Shown in pieces: positions 25,808 to 33,900 of a stretch of DNA of 37,032 bases. The position numbers and the translations under genes were made by a program. The notes beneath the pieces are model-generated. The model saw nothing but the letters and a program-made list of their open reading frames with translations, did not search any database and was not told where the DNA came from. Origin of the DNA: Candidatus Blautia intestinipullorum (GTDB lineage: Bacteria; Bacillota; Clostridia; Lachnospirales; Lachnospiraceae); contig DWVA01000159.1 of the NCBI GenBank assembly GCA_019120475.1, positions 1-37,032 on the forward strand, in the 5' to 3' direction. Positions within the stretch are counted from its first letter, which is position 1, and each line of letters opens with the position of its first letter.

Positions 25808-25820
25808 GTGATATCATCAC
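25808..25820. promoter_or_regulatory. Palindromic operator candidate, copy 1 (redox cluster)
   Basis: GTGATATCATCAC is an inverted repeat GTGAT-N3-ATCAC, followed by GGAA. A near-copy stands before the thioredoxin gene at 26600. The site lies 56 bp before the small ferredoxin gene; GATAT inside it could double as a -10. A Crp/Fnr-family regulator encoded in the same cluster is the obvious candidate ligand, but this is inference. A second palindrome, TTGATCCATCAA (25848-25859), has Fnr-like half-sites with a 2-bp rather than 4-bp spacer. Confidence 0.5.
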
Positions 25821-25875
25821 GGAAAGATGAGAAAAAATCTGATATCCTTGATCCATCAATTTCAGGAGGCTGTAT

Positions 25876-26019
25876 ATGACAACAAAAACCGGAAAAATGA
25901 AAAAAAGGCGAAAAGCATTTGTGGAGGAGGAAAGCTGTGTCGCATGCGGCTGCTGCAGAAAAGTATGTTCCCGGGAGTGTCCGGCGTCGGTTATTGAGAT
26001 CCGGGAGGTGCAGGCATGA
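25876..26019 (+). CDS. 47-residue ferredoxin-like [4Fe-4S] protein
   Basis: A very short gene: ATG at 25876 after TTCAGGAGG, TGA at 26017-26019 overlapping the next start as ATGA. The product has a basic N-terminus (KMKKRRKAF) and the cluster motif CVACGCCRKVCSRECP (residues 21-36): C-x2-C-x2-C-x3-C plus extra cysteines and a CP end, enough for one [4Fe-4S] cluster. It is half the size of a normal two-cluster ferredoxin. Translational coupling to the downstream membrane iron-sulfur protein suggests it passes electrons to or from that protein. It may alternatively be a detached domain of a larger NapH/NapG-like protein. No transmembrane segment. Confidence 0.8.
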   Translation: MTTKTGKMKKRRKAFVEEESCVACGCCRKVCSRECPASVIEIREVQA

Positions 26020-26591
26020 AAAAGCATTGGTACGATTATCTGTGGATCTTGTCGCTGGCATATTTGATCCTGGGCTTTTTTAACATTATGTTTGCATGGC
26101 TGGGTCTGCTTTGCTTTTTTATTCCTTTGATAATTTCTGTAGTCTGGGGAACAAAAGGCTACTGTAACCGGTATTGCGGGCGGGGACAGTTGTTCGGTCT
26201 CCTGGGCGGGCGCTTTGGACTTTCCAGAAAAAAGGACATTCCGGGATGGATGAAAAGCAAATGGTTCAGATATGGATTTTTGATTTTTTTCTTTATCATG
26301 TTTTTCCAGATGCTGTGGAATACATACCTGGTATTTTCCGGTACAGAGAACTTAAAGCAGGTGGTGACTCTGCTGTGGACCTTTAAGCTTCCCTGGAACT
26401 GGGCTTATCATGGAACTGTTTTTCACCCGGGAGCCGTCCAGTTTGCTTTCGGCTTTTACAGCGTGATGCTGACATCTACTGTGCTGGGATTTGTTACGAT
26501 GATTCTGTTTAAGCCGCGAAGCTGGTGCGTATACTGCCCTATGGGAACAATGACGCAGCTTATCTGTAAAGTCAGAAACAGGGAACGCTGA
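26016..26591 (+). CDS. NapH/YccM-like membrane 4Fe-4S protein
   Basis: A 191-residue integral membrane protein with hydrophobic spans at about 9-45 (two), 85-107 and 143-165. Two cysteine clusters flank the membrane part: GYCNRYCGRGQLF (Cys50, Cys54) and SWCVYCPMGTMTQ (Cys171, Cys174). This paired C-x3-C-G and C-x2-CP-G arrangement is the signature of the NapH/NosR/YccM family of membrane electron carriers. Family members pass electrons between quinols or flavoproteins and periplasmic or ferredoxin partners. It overlaps the 47-residue ferredoxin gene by ATGA. No catalytic subunit (nitrate, nitrous-oxide or other reductase) is nearby, so the end acceptor is unknown; thioredoxin and rhodanese genes follow. 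Confidence 0.83.
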   Translation: MKKHWYDYLWILSLAYLILGFFNIMFAWLGLLCFFIPLIISVVWGTKGYCNRYCGRGQLFGLLGGRFGLSRKKDIPGWMKSKWFRYGFLIFFFIMFFQMLWNTYLVFSGTENLKQVVTLLWTFKLPWNWAYHGTVFHPGAVQFAFGFYSVMLTSTVLGFVTMILFKPRSWCVYCPMGTMTQLICKVRNRER

Positions 26592-26599
26592 AGGCTTGG

Positions 26600-26612
26600 G
26601 TGATAATGTCAC
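26600..26612. promoter_or_regulatory. Palindromic operator candidate, copy 2 (redox cluster)
   Basis: GTGATAATGTCAC followed by GGAA matches copy 1 (25808) at 14 of 17 positions, including the flanking GGAA; both are followed by an A-rich stretch containing ATGA. GATAAT within it could be a -10 hexamer. It starts 8 bp after the membrane protein stop and about 100 bp before trx, so it probably controls trx-rhodanese. Confidence 0.5.
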
Positions 26613-26710
26613 GGAAGAAATGAAAAAAGTTGGGTATGATAAGAACATCTCCCGAGAACAGTCTTATGGGAGCGGTTCATTTAAAAATACGGATAAAGGA
26701 GGACAATACA

Positions 26711-27016
26711 ATGTCTGCTGTAAATATTACAAAAAATAATTTTCATGAGGAAGTTTTAAATTCTGACAAACCGGTGCTGCTGGATTTCTGGGCGTCCTGG
26801 TGCGGCCCCTGCCGTATGGTCGGTCCTATTGTAGAAGAAATCGCCGGAGAAAGATCTGATATCAAAGTGGGAAAGGTAAATGTGGAGGAAGAGCCGGAAC
26901 TGGCGAGACAGTTCCGCATTATGAGCATCCCTACGCTGATGACTTTTAAAGACGGGAAGGTCGTAAACCAGTCTGCAGGCGCAAAGCCAAAAAGCCAGAT
27001 CCTGGCAATGCTGTAA
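26711..27016 (+). CDS. trxA: Thioredoxin
   Basis: A 101-residue thioredoxin with the classic active site WCGPC (Cys31, Cys34), buried Asp25-equivalent in LLDFWA, and the cis-proline SIPT near 76. It reduces protein disulfides in the cytosol. The ATG at 26711 follows AAAGGAGGACAATACA; the frame extends upstream but lacks a ribosome site there. It is 13 bp before a rhodanese gene, so the two are co-expressed: thioredoxin could reduce the persulfide formed on the rhodanese cysteine. The closing lysine-rich end and overall length are a little shorter than the 105-110 residues of housekeeping thioredoxins, so it may be a dedicated, not the main, thioredoxin. Confidence 0.9.
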   Translation: MSAVNITKNNFHEEVLNSDKPVLLDFWASWCGPCRMVGPIVEEIAGERSDIKVGKVNVEEEPELARQFRIMSIPTLMTFKDGKVVNQSAGAKPKSQILAML

Positions 27017-27029
27017 GGAGGAAAAACGG

Positions 27030-27350
27030 ATGGGATTTTTTGATTTCTTCACAGGACCGGACATCAATCAGGGATTAAAGGAGTATCATGCAGCTTCCGG
27101 GGCGGTGCTGCTGGACGTTCGTACTCCTGAAGAATACAGAGAGGGGCATATACCCGGAAGCAGGAACCTTCCTCTCCAGTCTCTTGAACAGGCGGGAAAA
27201 ATAATCCAAAATAGAAACACCCCGGTTTTTGTATACTGCCGTTCCGGCAGCAGAAGCAGTCAGGCGCGCAGCATACTTTCCAGAATGGGGTACAGTAATG
27301 TAAAAAATCTGGGAGGGATCATTTCCTATTCCGGACAAATTGAATATTAA
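27030..27350 (+). CDS. Single-domain rhodanese (sulfurtransferase)
   Basis: A 106-residue rhodanese domain. VLLDVRTPEEYREGHIPGS (from residue 26) is the N-terminal CH2A-like motif and YCRSGSRS (Cys70 in a six-residue active loop) is the catalytic loop; the arginine within the loop fits sulfur rather than phosphate substrates. Such proteins carry sulfane sulfur as a cysteine persulfide. The start follows AAGGAGGAAAAACGG, 13 bp after trx. It ends convergent with the Crp/Fnr gene. The first ten residues (GFFDFFTGPD) are a short hydrophobic lead without signal-peptide cleavage features, so the protein is cytosolic. Confidence 0.9.
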   Translation: MGFFDFFTGPDINQGLKEYHAASGAVLLDVRTPEEYREGHIPGSRNLPLQSLEQAGKIIQNRNTPVFVYCRSGSRSSQARSILSRMGYSNVKNLGGIISYSGQIEY

Positions 27351-27360
27351 TGATCCGGAC

Positions 27361-27424
27361 AAAGACAGGCCGCTGTAATCTGCAAGTTCTATTTTTCGCC
27401 GCAGATTTCACGAAGCCTGTCTTT
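27361..27424. terminator. Terminator-like hairpin overlapping the end of the Crp/Fnr gene
   Basis: AAAGACAGGC (27361-27370) pairs perfectly with GCCTGTCTTT (27415-27424), and inside it AATCTGC pairs with GCAGATT. The 3' arm is inside the coding end of the convergent regulator gene, so the two genes share the structure; each strand ends in three T. Confidence 0.6.
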
Positions 27425-28051
27425 ATCTGTGATCTCCACAGTTCCCCGGGAAAGCTTTACAATATTTTCCTTCTGAAAATAGTGGAGCATCCGGGTGACT
27501 ACCTCTCTTGGATTCCCCAGATGGCTTCCGATGGCCTCATGGGTGATTTTTAATACATCTGTTCCTTCTATGGCGCTTTCTTCCAGCAGAAAATCCGCCA
27601 GTCTTTTATCAAAGCTTTTCCAGAGAATCTGTTCGATCAGCCACATTACTTCCGAAAAACGGTCAGCCATGATCTCATTGGTAAAGTTTGCCGCAGGAGC
27701 GGATTCCTCCATGACGCTTTTGTAGATCTCAGCGGGAATGATCCAGAATTCCGTATCCTTTTCCGCCTCTATTACAATGTCAAACTGTATAGAACGCATA
27801 ATGCAGGATGCGGAGAACAGACAGAGATCCCGGTCAAACAGACGGTACAGAGTGATCTGGCGGCCCTCGTCAGAGAGGATATACGCCCGGAGCTGGCCTG
27901 TTCTTATCAGCAGAAGCCCGGTGCAGTCCTGGCTTCCGTTATGCAGCACTGTTCCCTTAGGTACGGAGCGGATTCCGATATTCTCGGAGATCTTTTTCTG
28001 CTGAGAAGGGGTAAGATCCTTCCAGACAGGAAAAAAATCCTGAAATTCCAT
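27389..28051 (-). CDS. Crp/Fnr-family transcriptional regulator
   Basis: A 220-residue regulator. Residues about 15-125 form the cyclic-nucleotide-type beta-roll sensor (PKGTVLHNGSQDCTGLLLIRTG, split around residue 35-55), residues 125-150 the dimer helix, and residues 150-215 the winged helix with the recognition region ITHEAIGSHLGNPREVVTRML. The start is ATG at 28051 behind AAAAGGAGGATTTTAA; the frame runs on to 28099 without a ribosome site. There is no N-terminal four-cysteine cluster like that of E. coli Fnr; scattered cysteines (in DLCLFSASC, near 85-91) might still sense redox. Location next to the Fe-S/thioredoxin/rhodanese genes suggests it regulates them. Confidence 0.9.
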   Translation of the reverse strand: MEFQDFFPVWKDLTPSQQKKISENIGIRSVPKGTVLHNGSQDCTGLLLIRTGQLRAYILSDEGRQITLYRLFDRDLCLFSASCIMRSIQFDIVIEAEKDTEFWIIPAEIYKSVMEESAPAANFTNEIMADRFSEVMWLIEQILWKSFDKRLADFLLEESAIEGTDVLKITHEAIGSHLGNPREVVTRMLHYFQKENIVKLSRGTVEITDKDRLREICGEK

Positions 28052-28106
28052 ATTTAAAATCCTCCTTTTGGAAAAAAATAGAAATAAAGCTGAAAGCATT
28101 TATTTT

Positions 28107-28135
28107 ATTATATATGCGCTTTTTGAACAATTCAA
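28107..28135 (-). promoter_or_regulatory. Promoter of the Crp/Fnr gene with overlapping palindrome
   Basis: On the minus strand TTGAAT (28135-28130) and a perfect TATAAT (28112-28107) are 17 bp apart. The palindrome TTGAACAATTCAA (28123-28135, 5-3-5 layout) covers the -35 box and is a candidate autoregulatory site. In the 311-bp gap 28052-28362 I see only this promoter, the one at 28235 and a short GCTGCC/GGCAGC hairpin near 28308-28333. Confidence 0.6.
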
Positions 28136-28234
28136 TAAAAAGTCTTTTTATTTCCAGAAGATCAGGAGGGGTTCCTGGCGGTCTCCTTCTCTTTTGCAAA
28201 GGCATTTACAGACCATCAGAATTTCCGGTATATC

Positions 28235-28263
28235 TTGACTGTGGGAAGGAATGTCAGTAATAT
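28235..28263 (+). promoter_or_regulatory. Promoter of the mutarotase-like gene
   Basis: TTGACT (28235-28240, 5/6) and TAATAT (28258-28263, 4/6) are separated by 17 bp; the leader to the ATG at 28363 is about 93 nt. Confidence 0.5.
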
Positions 28264-28362
28264 TAAGGAAAAGGATTCAAAAGGAAATCGCAGCTGTTTT
28301 GGAAAATGCTGCCGCAGGATAAGCGTTGGCAGCCGCACACAGGGAAAAAGGAGGAAGCTATC

Positions 28363-29010
28363 ATGGAAAGACATGCGTTTGCAATGAAGATCAAAAAAGG
28401 ACAGATGAATACATACCGGAGAAAACTGGGAGAAATCTGGCCGGAATTAACGGCACTGCTTGACAGGAATGAGATCACCAATTTCAGCATCTGGAATGCG
28501 GAGGATCTGATCTTCGGATATTATGAAAATAAAGAGGGGATGAAGCTCAGCGCGGAAGACGAGGCGGCAAAGAAAGCCATTACAGAGAAGATACAGGATA
28601 CCTTCACCTGGATCTCCACGCCGGGAGAGGATATGCGTCTGATGTATCATAACTTCGGAATCGTAAGAGAGAGCAAGGAGCTGATCCGTCACAGAGTATT
28701 TATGACAAAACTGAAAGACGGCTGCGAGGAAGAGTATAAGGCCCGTCATGACGGTCTGATTGCCCAGAGAGGCGGAGCGACAGATCCCGGTCCGGACAGC
28801 AATTTCAGTATCTGGAACGCAGGAGGATATATCTTCGGCTATGACGAGATCGATACCACCATGGAAGTGGAGGAAACGGTAGAGTCAAGAGAAGCTACGG
28901 TTTCCTGGGAAATGCGCCAGCTTGAGATCATGGACTGGATCACCAATGATGTGGACTGGATGACAGGGGATGTTCATGCGGATGTAAAACGTCTGGCATG
29001 GCATAATTGA
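28363..29010 (+). CDS. Tandem two-domain L-rhamnose mutarotase-like protein
   Basis: A 215-residue protein made of two copies of the roughly 105-residue RhaM (L-rhamnose mutarotase, dimeric alpha/beta barrel) fold: residues 3-100 and 108-205. Both halves share the FSIWNA..YIFGY-like core. RhaM interconverts alpha and beta L-rhamnose using His22. Domain 1 keeps YRR..EIWPEL but has Leu22 where RhaM has His; domain 2 keeps the histidine (YKARHD, His129) but has lost IWPEL. A single chain could thus mimic the RhaM dimer with one active site of mixed parts, or have a different sugar. The start is ATG at 28363 behind AAAGGAGGAAG. No rhamnose genes flank it. Own promoter and terminator. Confidence 0.8.
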   Translation: MERHAFAMKIKKGQMNTYRRKLGEIWPELTALLDRNEITNFSIWNAEDLIFGYYENKEGMKLSAEDEAAKKAITEKIQDTFTWISTPGEDMRLMYHNFGIVRESKELIRHRVFMTKLKDGCEEEYKARHDGLIAQRGGATDPGPDSNFSIWNAGGYIFGYDEIDTTMEVEETVESREATVSWEMRQLEIMDWITNDVDWMTGDVHADVKRLAWHN

Positions 29011-29022
29011 TGCAATGAATGT

Positions 29023-29083
29023 AGACTGCGGCTCTGTCCGGGGAAAACATCCCGGCTGCGGAGCCGCAGTCTTATTTTTTTTA
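29023..29083 (+). terminator. Terminator after the mutarotase-like gene
   Basis: AGACTGCGGCTC (29023-29034) and GAGCCGCAGTCT (29061-29072) form a perfect 12-bp stem, with a CGGG/CCCG inner helix, followed by TATTTTTTTTATT. Confidence 0.93.
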
Positions 29084-30079
29084 TTCCGTCTGTATATGCG
29101 GACACTTCTCCTGTGTACGCACCTCTCCTGAGTCCAGCGCGGCGATGGTTCCATCTTCATACCGGACGATCAGCCGGCAGTCCTCGTCAACATCCAGAGC
29201 AGACGCTTTTTTTGTTCCTTCCGGAAGAAGGACCAGGATTTCCTTCCCGATAAGGAAACTGCGTTTCCGGTAATCTTCTTTATAGAAATGGTTTTCCGGA
29301 GACTGGCAAAGCGCCATAAAACAGTTGAGAAAGGCGGCGGCCAGCCTGTTTTTGCCGTCGTCTATAGCTTCTGAAAAAACGGCTCCGGCCCTATCCTTCA
29401 GTTCATCCGGAAAACCGCCCCGGGGAGAGTAAACATTGATCCCGATGCCAAGGATCACATAATCCAGAAAACCGTCCTCCAGACCGACAGAAGCTTCTGT
29501 CAGGATGCCGCTTACTTTTTTTCCATCCATATAGATATCGTTGACCCATTTGATCAGGGGCTTTTTGTCAGAGAAAGATTCTATGGCATGGCAGGCGGCC
29601 ACAGCCGCCATGACGGTATACTTTTTTGCCTTCTGCGCCGGACAGCGGGAAGGGCGGAGAAGAAGACTCATATAAAGACCCGTGTCCGGCGGAGAATAAA
29701 AGCTCCGTCCGGTCCGTCCTCTGCCGTTTGTCTGGGAACCTGCGATGAGCACACAGCCTTCCGGAGCTCCGGCAGCGGCTTCTTCCCGAAGGAGAGCGTT
29801 GGTGGAAGCAGCGGCGGGAAGAACGGTCAGTTTTATTTGTGAGCAGGCGGACTCCAGATATTTCTGAATGCCCTGGACAGAAAGAATGTCCGTATCGGAG
29901 GCAAGACAGTACCCTTTGTTCTGAACGGCATGAATTTTGTAGCCTTCCTTTCTCAGGCTGTTGACGGCCTTCCATACGGCGGTCCTGGAAACGGACAGCT
30001 TTTCCGCGATTTCTTCTCCGGAAAAATAGACGCCTTTATTTTTTTCAAAGAGAGTGAGGAGCTTTTCCTTTGTTTTCAT
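29081..30079 (-). CDS. birA: Bifunctional biotin operon repressor/biotin-protein ligase
   Basis: A 332-residue BirA. Residues 1-62 are a winged helix (FSGEEIAEKLSVSRTAVWKAV) for DNA binding; residues 80-270 are the ligase core with the biotinyl-AMP loop GRGRTGRSF (near 119) and KWVNDIYMDGKKVSGIL (near 173); the end (KKASALDVDEDCRLIVRYEDG) is the SH3-like C-terminal domain. It attaches biotin to carboxylase carrier domains. The start is ATG at 30079 behind AAAGGTGGATATC; its ATGA overlaps the stop of the upstream tetR gene, so translation is coupled. No biotin operator or carboxylase gene is in the window. Confidence 0.93.
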   Translation of the reverse strand: MKTKEKLLTLFEKNKGVYFSGEEIAEKLSVSRTAVWKAVNSLRKEGYKIHAVQNKGYCLASDTDILSVQGIQKYLESACSQIKLTVLPAAASTNALLREEAAAGAPEGCVLIAGSQTNGRGRTGRSFYSPPDTGLYMSLLLRPSRCPAQKAKKYTVMAAVAACHAIESFSDKKPLIKWVNDIYMDGKKVSGILTEASVGLEDGFLDYVILGIGINVYSPRGGFPDELKDRAGAVFSEAIDDGKNRLAAAFLNCFMALCQSPENHFYKEDYRKRSFLIGKEILVLLPEGTKKASALDVDEDCRLIVRYEDGTIAALDSGEVRTQEKCPHIQTE

Positions 30080-30774
30080 CTGATATCCACCTTTCTCCCG
30101 GATGATCCGGGCAGATCTGTCTGACACCCAAGCAGTTCTTTTTGACTGTGTCCGGGTTCCTGCCGGGTCGTTTCCGGTTTTGTCAGGGCAGGATAAACCT
30201 TCCCCATATATTTCTGAAAAATATCGTGGATCAGGGAATAGGTCAGCTTTGCCATGTGCTCCGGCGTTTCCTGGGCAGGGGAAGAAAGCCATGATCTGAT
30301 CATGCCGACACATCCGTTCAGAACAAAAGCGTAGGCGTGCGCGGCATCGGTGCCGCTGTTCAGCGAGTCCGCAGAAACAGGCGCAAGAATTCTGGCTGCC
30401 AGAAGGTTTTCTACCTTTTCTACAAAAGCCATGTCGCCCTTCGGTCCGAGAAAAGCCAGAAACAGCTCTTTGTTGCTGTCCAGGATAGAAAAGAAACGGG
30501 CGATAAAATTAATAACGCTGTCCCGGTCACTGTGATCGATAGGACAGACCTCCATTACCTGAACAATCTCCTCCATGACTTCTTCCTCTATTTTCTGGAG
30601 CATCTGATAAATATCCGTATAATGAAGATAAAAGGTGGAGCGGTTGATATCTACCTCATCTACAAGTTCTTTTACGGTGATCTCGTTGATGCTTTTCTCC
30701 TGCATCAGCCGGGCCAGGCCGCGGCGAAGCTGCGCCTTTGTCTTTCTGATCCTCCGGTCAACTTTTTCTGCCAT
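30076..30774 (-). CDS. TetR-family transcriptional regulator
   Basis: A 232-residue regulator. The N-terminal helix-turn-helix (residues about 10-58) contains ITVKELVDEVDINRSTFYLHY, the TetR recognition region, and the C-terminal part resembles the TetR_C domain of DhaS-like clostridial regulators. The last 35-40 residues (TKPETTRQEPGHSQKEL...) are polar and low in structure, longer than the usual ~190-residue protein, possibly because the frame runs into the birA ribosome site region. The ATG follows CAGGAGGAAATT. It is divergent from the large YhgE-type membrane protein, which is its likely target, and is the first gene of a tetR-birA unit. Confidence 0.9.
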   Translation of the reverse strand: MAEKVDRRIRKTKAQLRRGLARLMQEKSINEITVKELVDEVDINRSTFYLHYTDIYQMLQKIEEEVMEEIVQVMEVCPIDHSDRDSVINFIARFFSILDSNKELFLAFLGPKGDMAFVEKVENLLAARILAPVSADSLNSGTDAAHAYAFVLNGCVGMIRSWLSSPAQETPEHMAKLTYSLIHDIFQKYMGKVYPALTKPETTRQEPGHSQKELLGCQTDLPGSSGRKVDIR

Positions 30775-30794
30775 AATTTCCTCCTGAAAAATAC

Positions 30795-30811
30795 AGTCTG
30801 TTCAACAGACT
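30795..30811. promoter_or_regulatory. TetR operator candidate (autoregulatory)
   Basis: AGTCTGTT-C-AACAGACT is a perfect 17-bp palindrome 21 bp before the tetR ATG, a size and layout typical of TetR-family operators. Confidence 0.65.
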
Positions 30812-30857
30812 TCTCTTATTTTGTCTATTACTGGATAAAACCCTGCGTTTTTGCGGC

Positions 30858-30885
30858 TTGTATTTTTTCTTATGGATAGTATAAT
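30858..30885 (+). promoter_or_regulatory. Promoter of the YhgE-type gene
   Basis: A perfect TATAAT lies at 30880-30885. The best -35 is a weak TTGTAT at 30858-30863 with a 16-bp spacer. The leader to the start at 30986 is about 95 nt. The same -10 region read in the other direction (TATTAT) could serve tetR. Confidence 0.5.
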
Positions 30886-30913
30886 ACATCCCAAAACAAA
30901 AAACAACATAATG

Positions 30914-30925
30914 TCTATTAATAGA
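30914..30925. promoter_or_regulatory. Second palindrome in the tetR-yhgE intergenic region
   Basis: TCTATTAATAGA is a perfect 12-bp palindrome about 30 bp downstream of the YhgE-type -10 box, where a bound repressor would block transcription. Its TGTCTATTA flank recurs once at 30832 region (TTGTCTATTACTGG), a possible half-site. Confidence 0.45.
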
Positions 30926-30985
30926 AGTATGTTATAAGAATTCTGCTGTCTTTTGAACTGCAGAAAACAGGAGAGGAATACAGAT

Positions 30986-33900
30986 ATGCTGAAAAACGAA
31001 TGGAAAAGTCTTTTAAAAAATAAGATTCTGCTGATAGTGATCGCGGCGGTAATCCTGATCCCTGTGATTTACGCAGGACTGTTTCTGAAATCCATGTGGG
31101 ACCCATACGGAAATCTGGACAAACTTCCCGTGGCGGTAGTCAATCTTGATAAGAAGGCGGATTATGAAGGAACGACGCTGGATATAGGGAGGGAAATGAC
31201 AGAAGCCCTGAAAGAAAACGATTCCCTGGATTTTTATTTTGTGGACAGCGCAGAGGCCAGCCGGGGACTTGCCAATGGAACTTATTATATGGTCATTACC
31301 ATTCCAGAGGATTTTTCTTCCAATGCGGCGACACTTATGGACGCCCATCCGAAGAAAATGGAACTTCTCTGCGAAACAAATCCGGGAACGAATTATATTG
31401 CCTCTAAGATGGGAGAGAGCGCTCTGATAAAAATCCGGGATGAGATCGCAGGCGAGGTGACGGAGACTTACACAGAAGCGGTGTTCCGCCAGATCGCGGA
31501 AGCCGGAACCGGAATGCAGGAGGCGGCGGACGGAGCCGGAGAACTGAAAGACGGAATCCGGAAGGCAGGTCAGGGAAATGCGGCGGTCACCGCTAATCTG
31601 AAGAAGCTGGCGGACAGTGTTCTGACATTTCAAAATGGAGCAGAAACTCTTGAAAAGGGTCTGAAAGAATATACAGCAGGAGTGTCACAGGTGAACGATG
31701 GAGCGAAAACCCTGAATAACGGTACAGCTTCTCTCACTGCAAAGATCCCGGAACTGACAGGAGGGGTCAATAGCTTAAATGAAGGCGTGAAGCAATATAC
31801 AGACGGTGCGGCAAAGCTGAACGCGAACTCCGCGCAGCTTCTGGCCGGAGCAGAAAGTCTGAAATCAGGATCCGTAGATCTGACAGAGGGCCTGGATGCG
31901 CTGAAAGAAGGCGCCGCGCAGTACATAAGCGGCGCAAACACTCTCGCCGATGGAATAACACAGTATCTTGCGGGAACCGGGCAGCTTTCTGAAGGGGCAG
32001 AGAAATTATCGGCGCTGGAAAACCTGGGACAGGTGTCGGACGGGATCACAGAGTTGAATGACGCTGTTTCCCGGGGAGAAAATTCTCTGACAGCGGGAAC
32101 AGAAAATCTGGAAGCCGGACTGGGACAGCTTTATGAAAAAGTAAAAGCTGTGTCGGAGAGTTCTTCCGCCCAGGCGCTGGGACAGTTTGCATCCGGTATT
32201 GCCCGGGCAAAGGCAGACATGGAAAATGCGGGAAAGGGAATAGCGGGCGCAGAAAGCGGGATATCGGCGGCTTCTCTGGAGATCAGCCAGGCAGCGGACA
32301 GTATAAGCGGCGGCGCAGAGGAGATATCATCAGCCGCCGGTATGCTTCAGGGTGCTCTTGAACCTGTTTCCGAAGGTTTCAGCGCCGCGGCGGGAATAAC
32401 GGAACAGTGCGCTGCGGACGCGAACAGCAGGATCGAGGAGGCAAACCGTCAGATTGCTGCGGCGAACGCACAGATCGCACAAGACCAGTCGGTTATGGCG
32501 AACGCGGCGGCAGCACTGGCGTCGCTTCAGGCCGGAGCAGATGAAAATGGAAATATTCCTGCGGCCGGACTGGACGTGGTGACGGCTATGCTGGGAGCTT
32601 CTCCAAACAGCGCAGAGGGAGTGGAAGGAATAGACGCAGGGGCTTATACTTCGCAGATAAATGAAACAGCGGCTTCGGTATCCTCGCAGGCTGCTCAGAT
32701 ACAGTCGTCTTTAAACGGCATGGCGGATCAGATGAATCAGACAGCCGACGGATTAAATGCAAAAGCGGAAACTTTGAAAGGCAGAGCGTCGGAAACAGAA
32801 AACGGGGCGGAGACTATCCGCGCCGAAGCTGAAAAACTGGACGCGGCGGCAGGCTCTGTTCCGGATATTCCGGCGGATGCTCTGGCGGAGATCACCAGCG
32901 CGGTAAAAGCGCTTTATGACGGCGCGGGAGCGGTAAATCAGGGAGCGGAAACGGTTTCCGGCGGGCTTTGCGCTCTGGAATCCGCGGCAGAAGAATTCCC
33001 CGACGCAGCTCAGGGAATCAAAAAGCTGGGCGAAGGCCTTCGGGAAGTAACGGAGAAAAACAGTGTTCTTGAGGAAGGTGCAGAAAATCTTAAGGCTGCG
33101 GGAAGCGAAGTTCTTTCCGGAATCAGCCGTCTTTCTTCCGGCGGAAAGACTTTTGGCGAAGGTATAAACGCATTAAGCGAAGGAATTGCCGCCTACACGG
33201 AGGGAGCGGCTGCGCTGGATAAAAACAGCGCTCCTCTCAGAGAAGGAACCGAAAAGCTTGCAGAAGGAGCAAAGACACTGGCAGAGGGAGCAGTCCGGCT
33301 TTCACAGGGAACGTCTGCTCTTTATGACGGAACATCCAGACTGGAGCACAGCAGCCAGGCACTGAACAGCGGCGCCTCAAAGCTTTCCGAAGGGGCAGGA
33401 CAGATCCACGACGGAGCGGGACAGCTTTATGACGGATCAAAGGAGCTTGGAAGCGGTATAAAAGACCTTGGAAGCGGCTCTGAAACGCTGCAGTCCAGTC
33501 TGGGAAAAGGCGCCGGGCAGATCAGGGAGAAAAAGGCGGACAAGAATATGACAGAGATGTTTGCTTCTCCGGTACAGGAAAAAGAAACTCAGATGACGGC
33601 AGTGGAAAACAACGGTCACGCTATGGCGCCTTATATGATGTCTGTGGGGCTCTGGGTAGGCAGTCTGGCCTTCTGCCTGATGTATCCGCTGACAGAATAT
33701 AAAGGAAAACTGAAATCCGGTACGGCATGGTGGGCATCCAAAGCCTCTGTGCTGTATCCGGTGGCCCTGCTTCAGGGGATACTTTTGATCGTGCTTCTTC
33801 ATTTTATCGACGGATTTACTCCGGCGGAGATGACAAAGACCGTCCTTTTTGCCTGCCTTGCCTCGGCTGCCTTTACCTCGATCATGTACTTCTTTAACGT

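Noticed and set aside
25848-25859. Fnr box (TTGATCCATCAA)
   Set aside because: Half-sites match but the spacer is 2 bp rather than 4 bp, so a normal Fnr dimer would not fit; kept only as a note under the operator at 25808.
31600-33500. Repetitive DNA resembling a tandem repeat or CRISPR array
   Set aside because: Repeats are degenerate codons for the LxxG helical stalk of the YhgE-type protein; there are no identical repeats with unique spacers.
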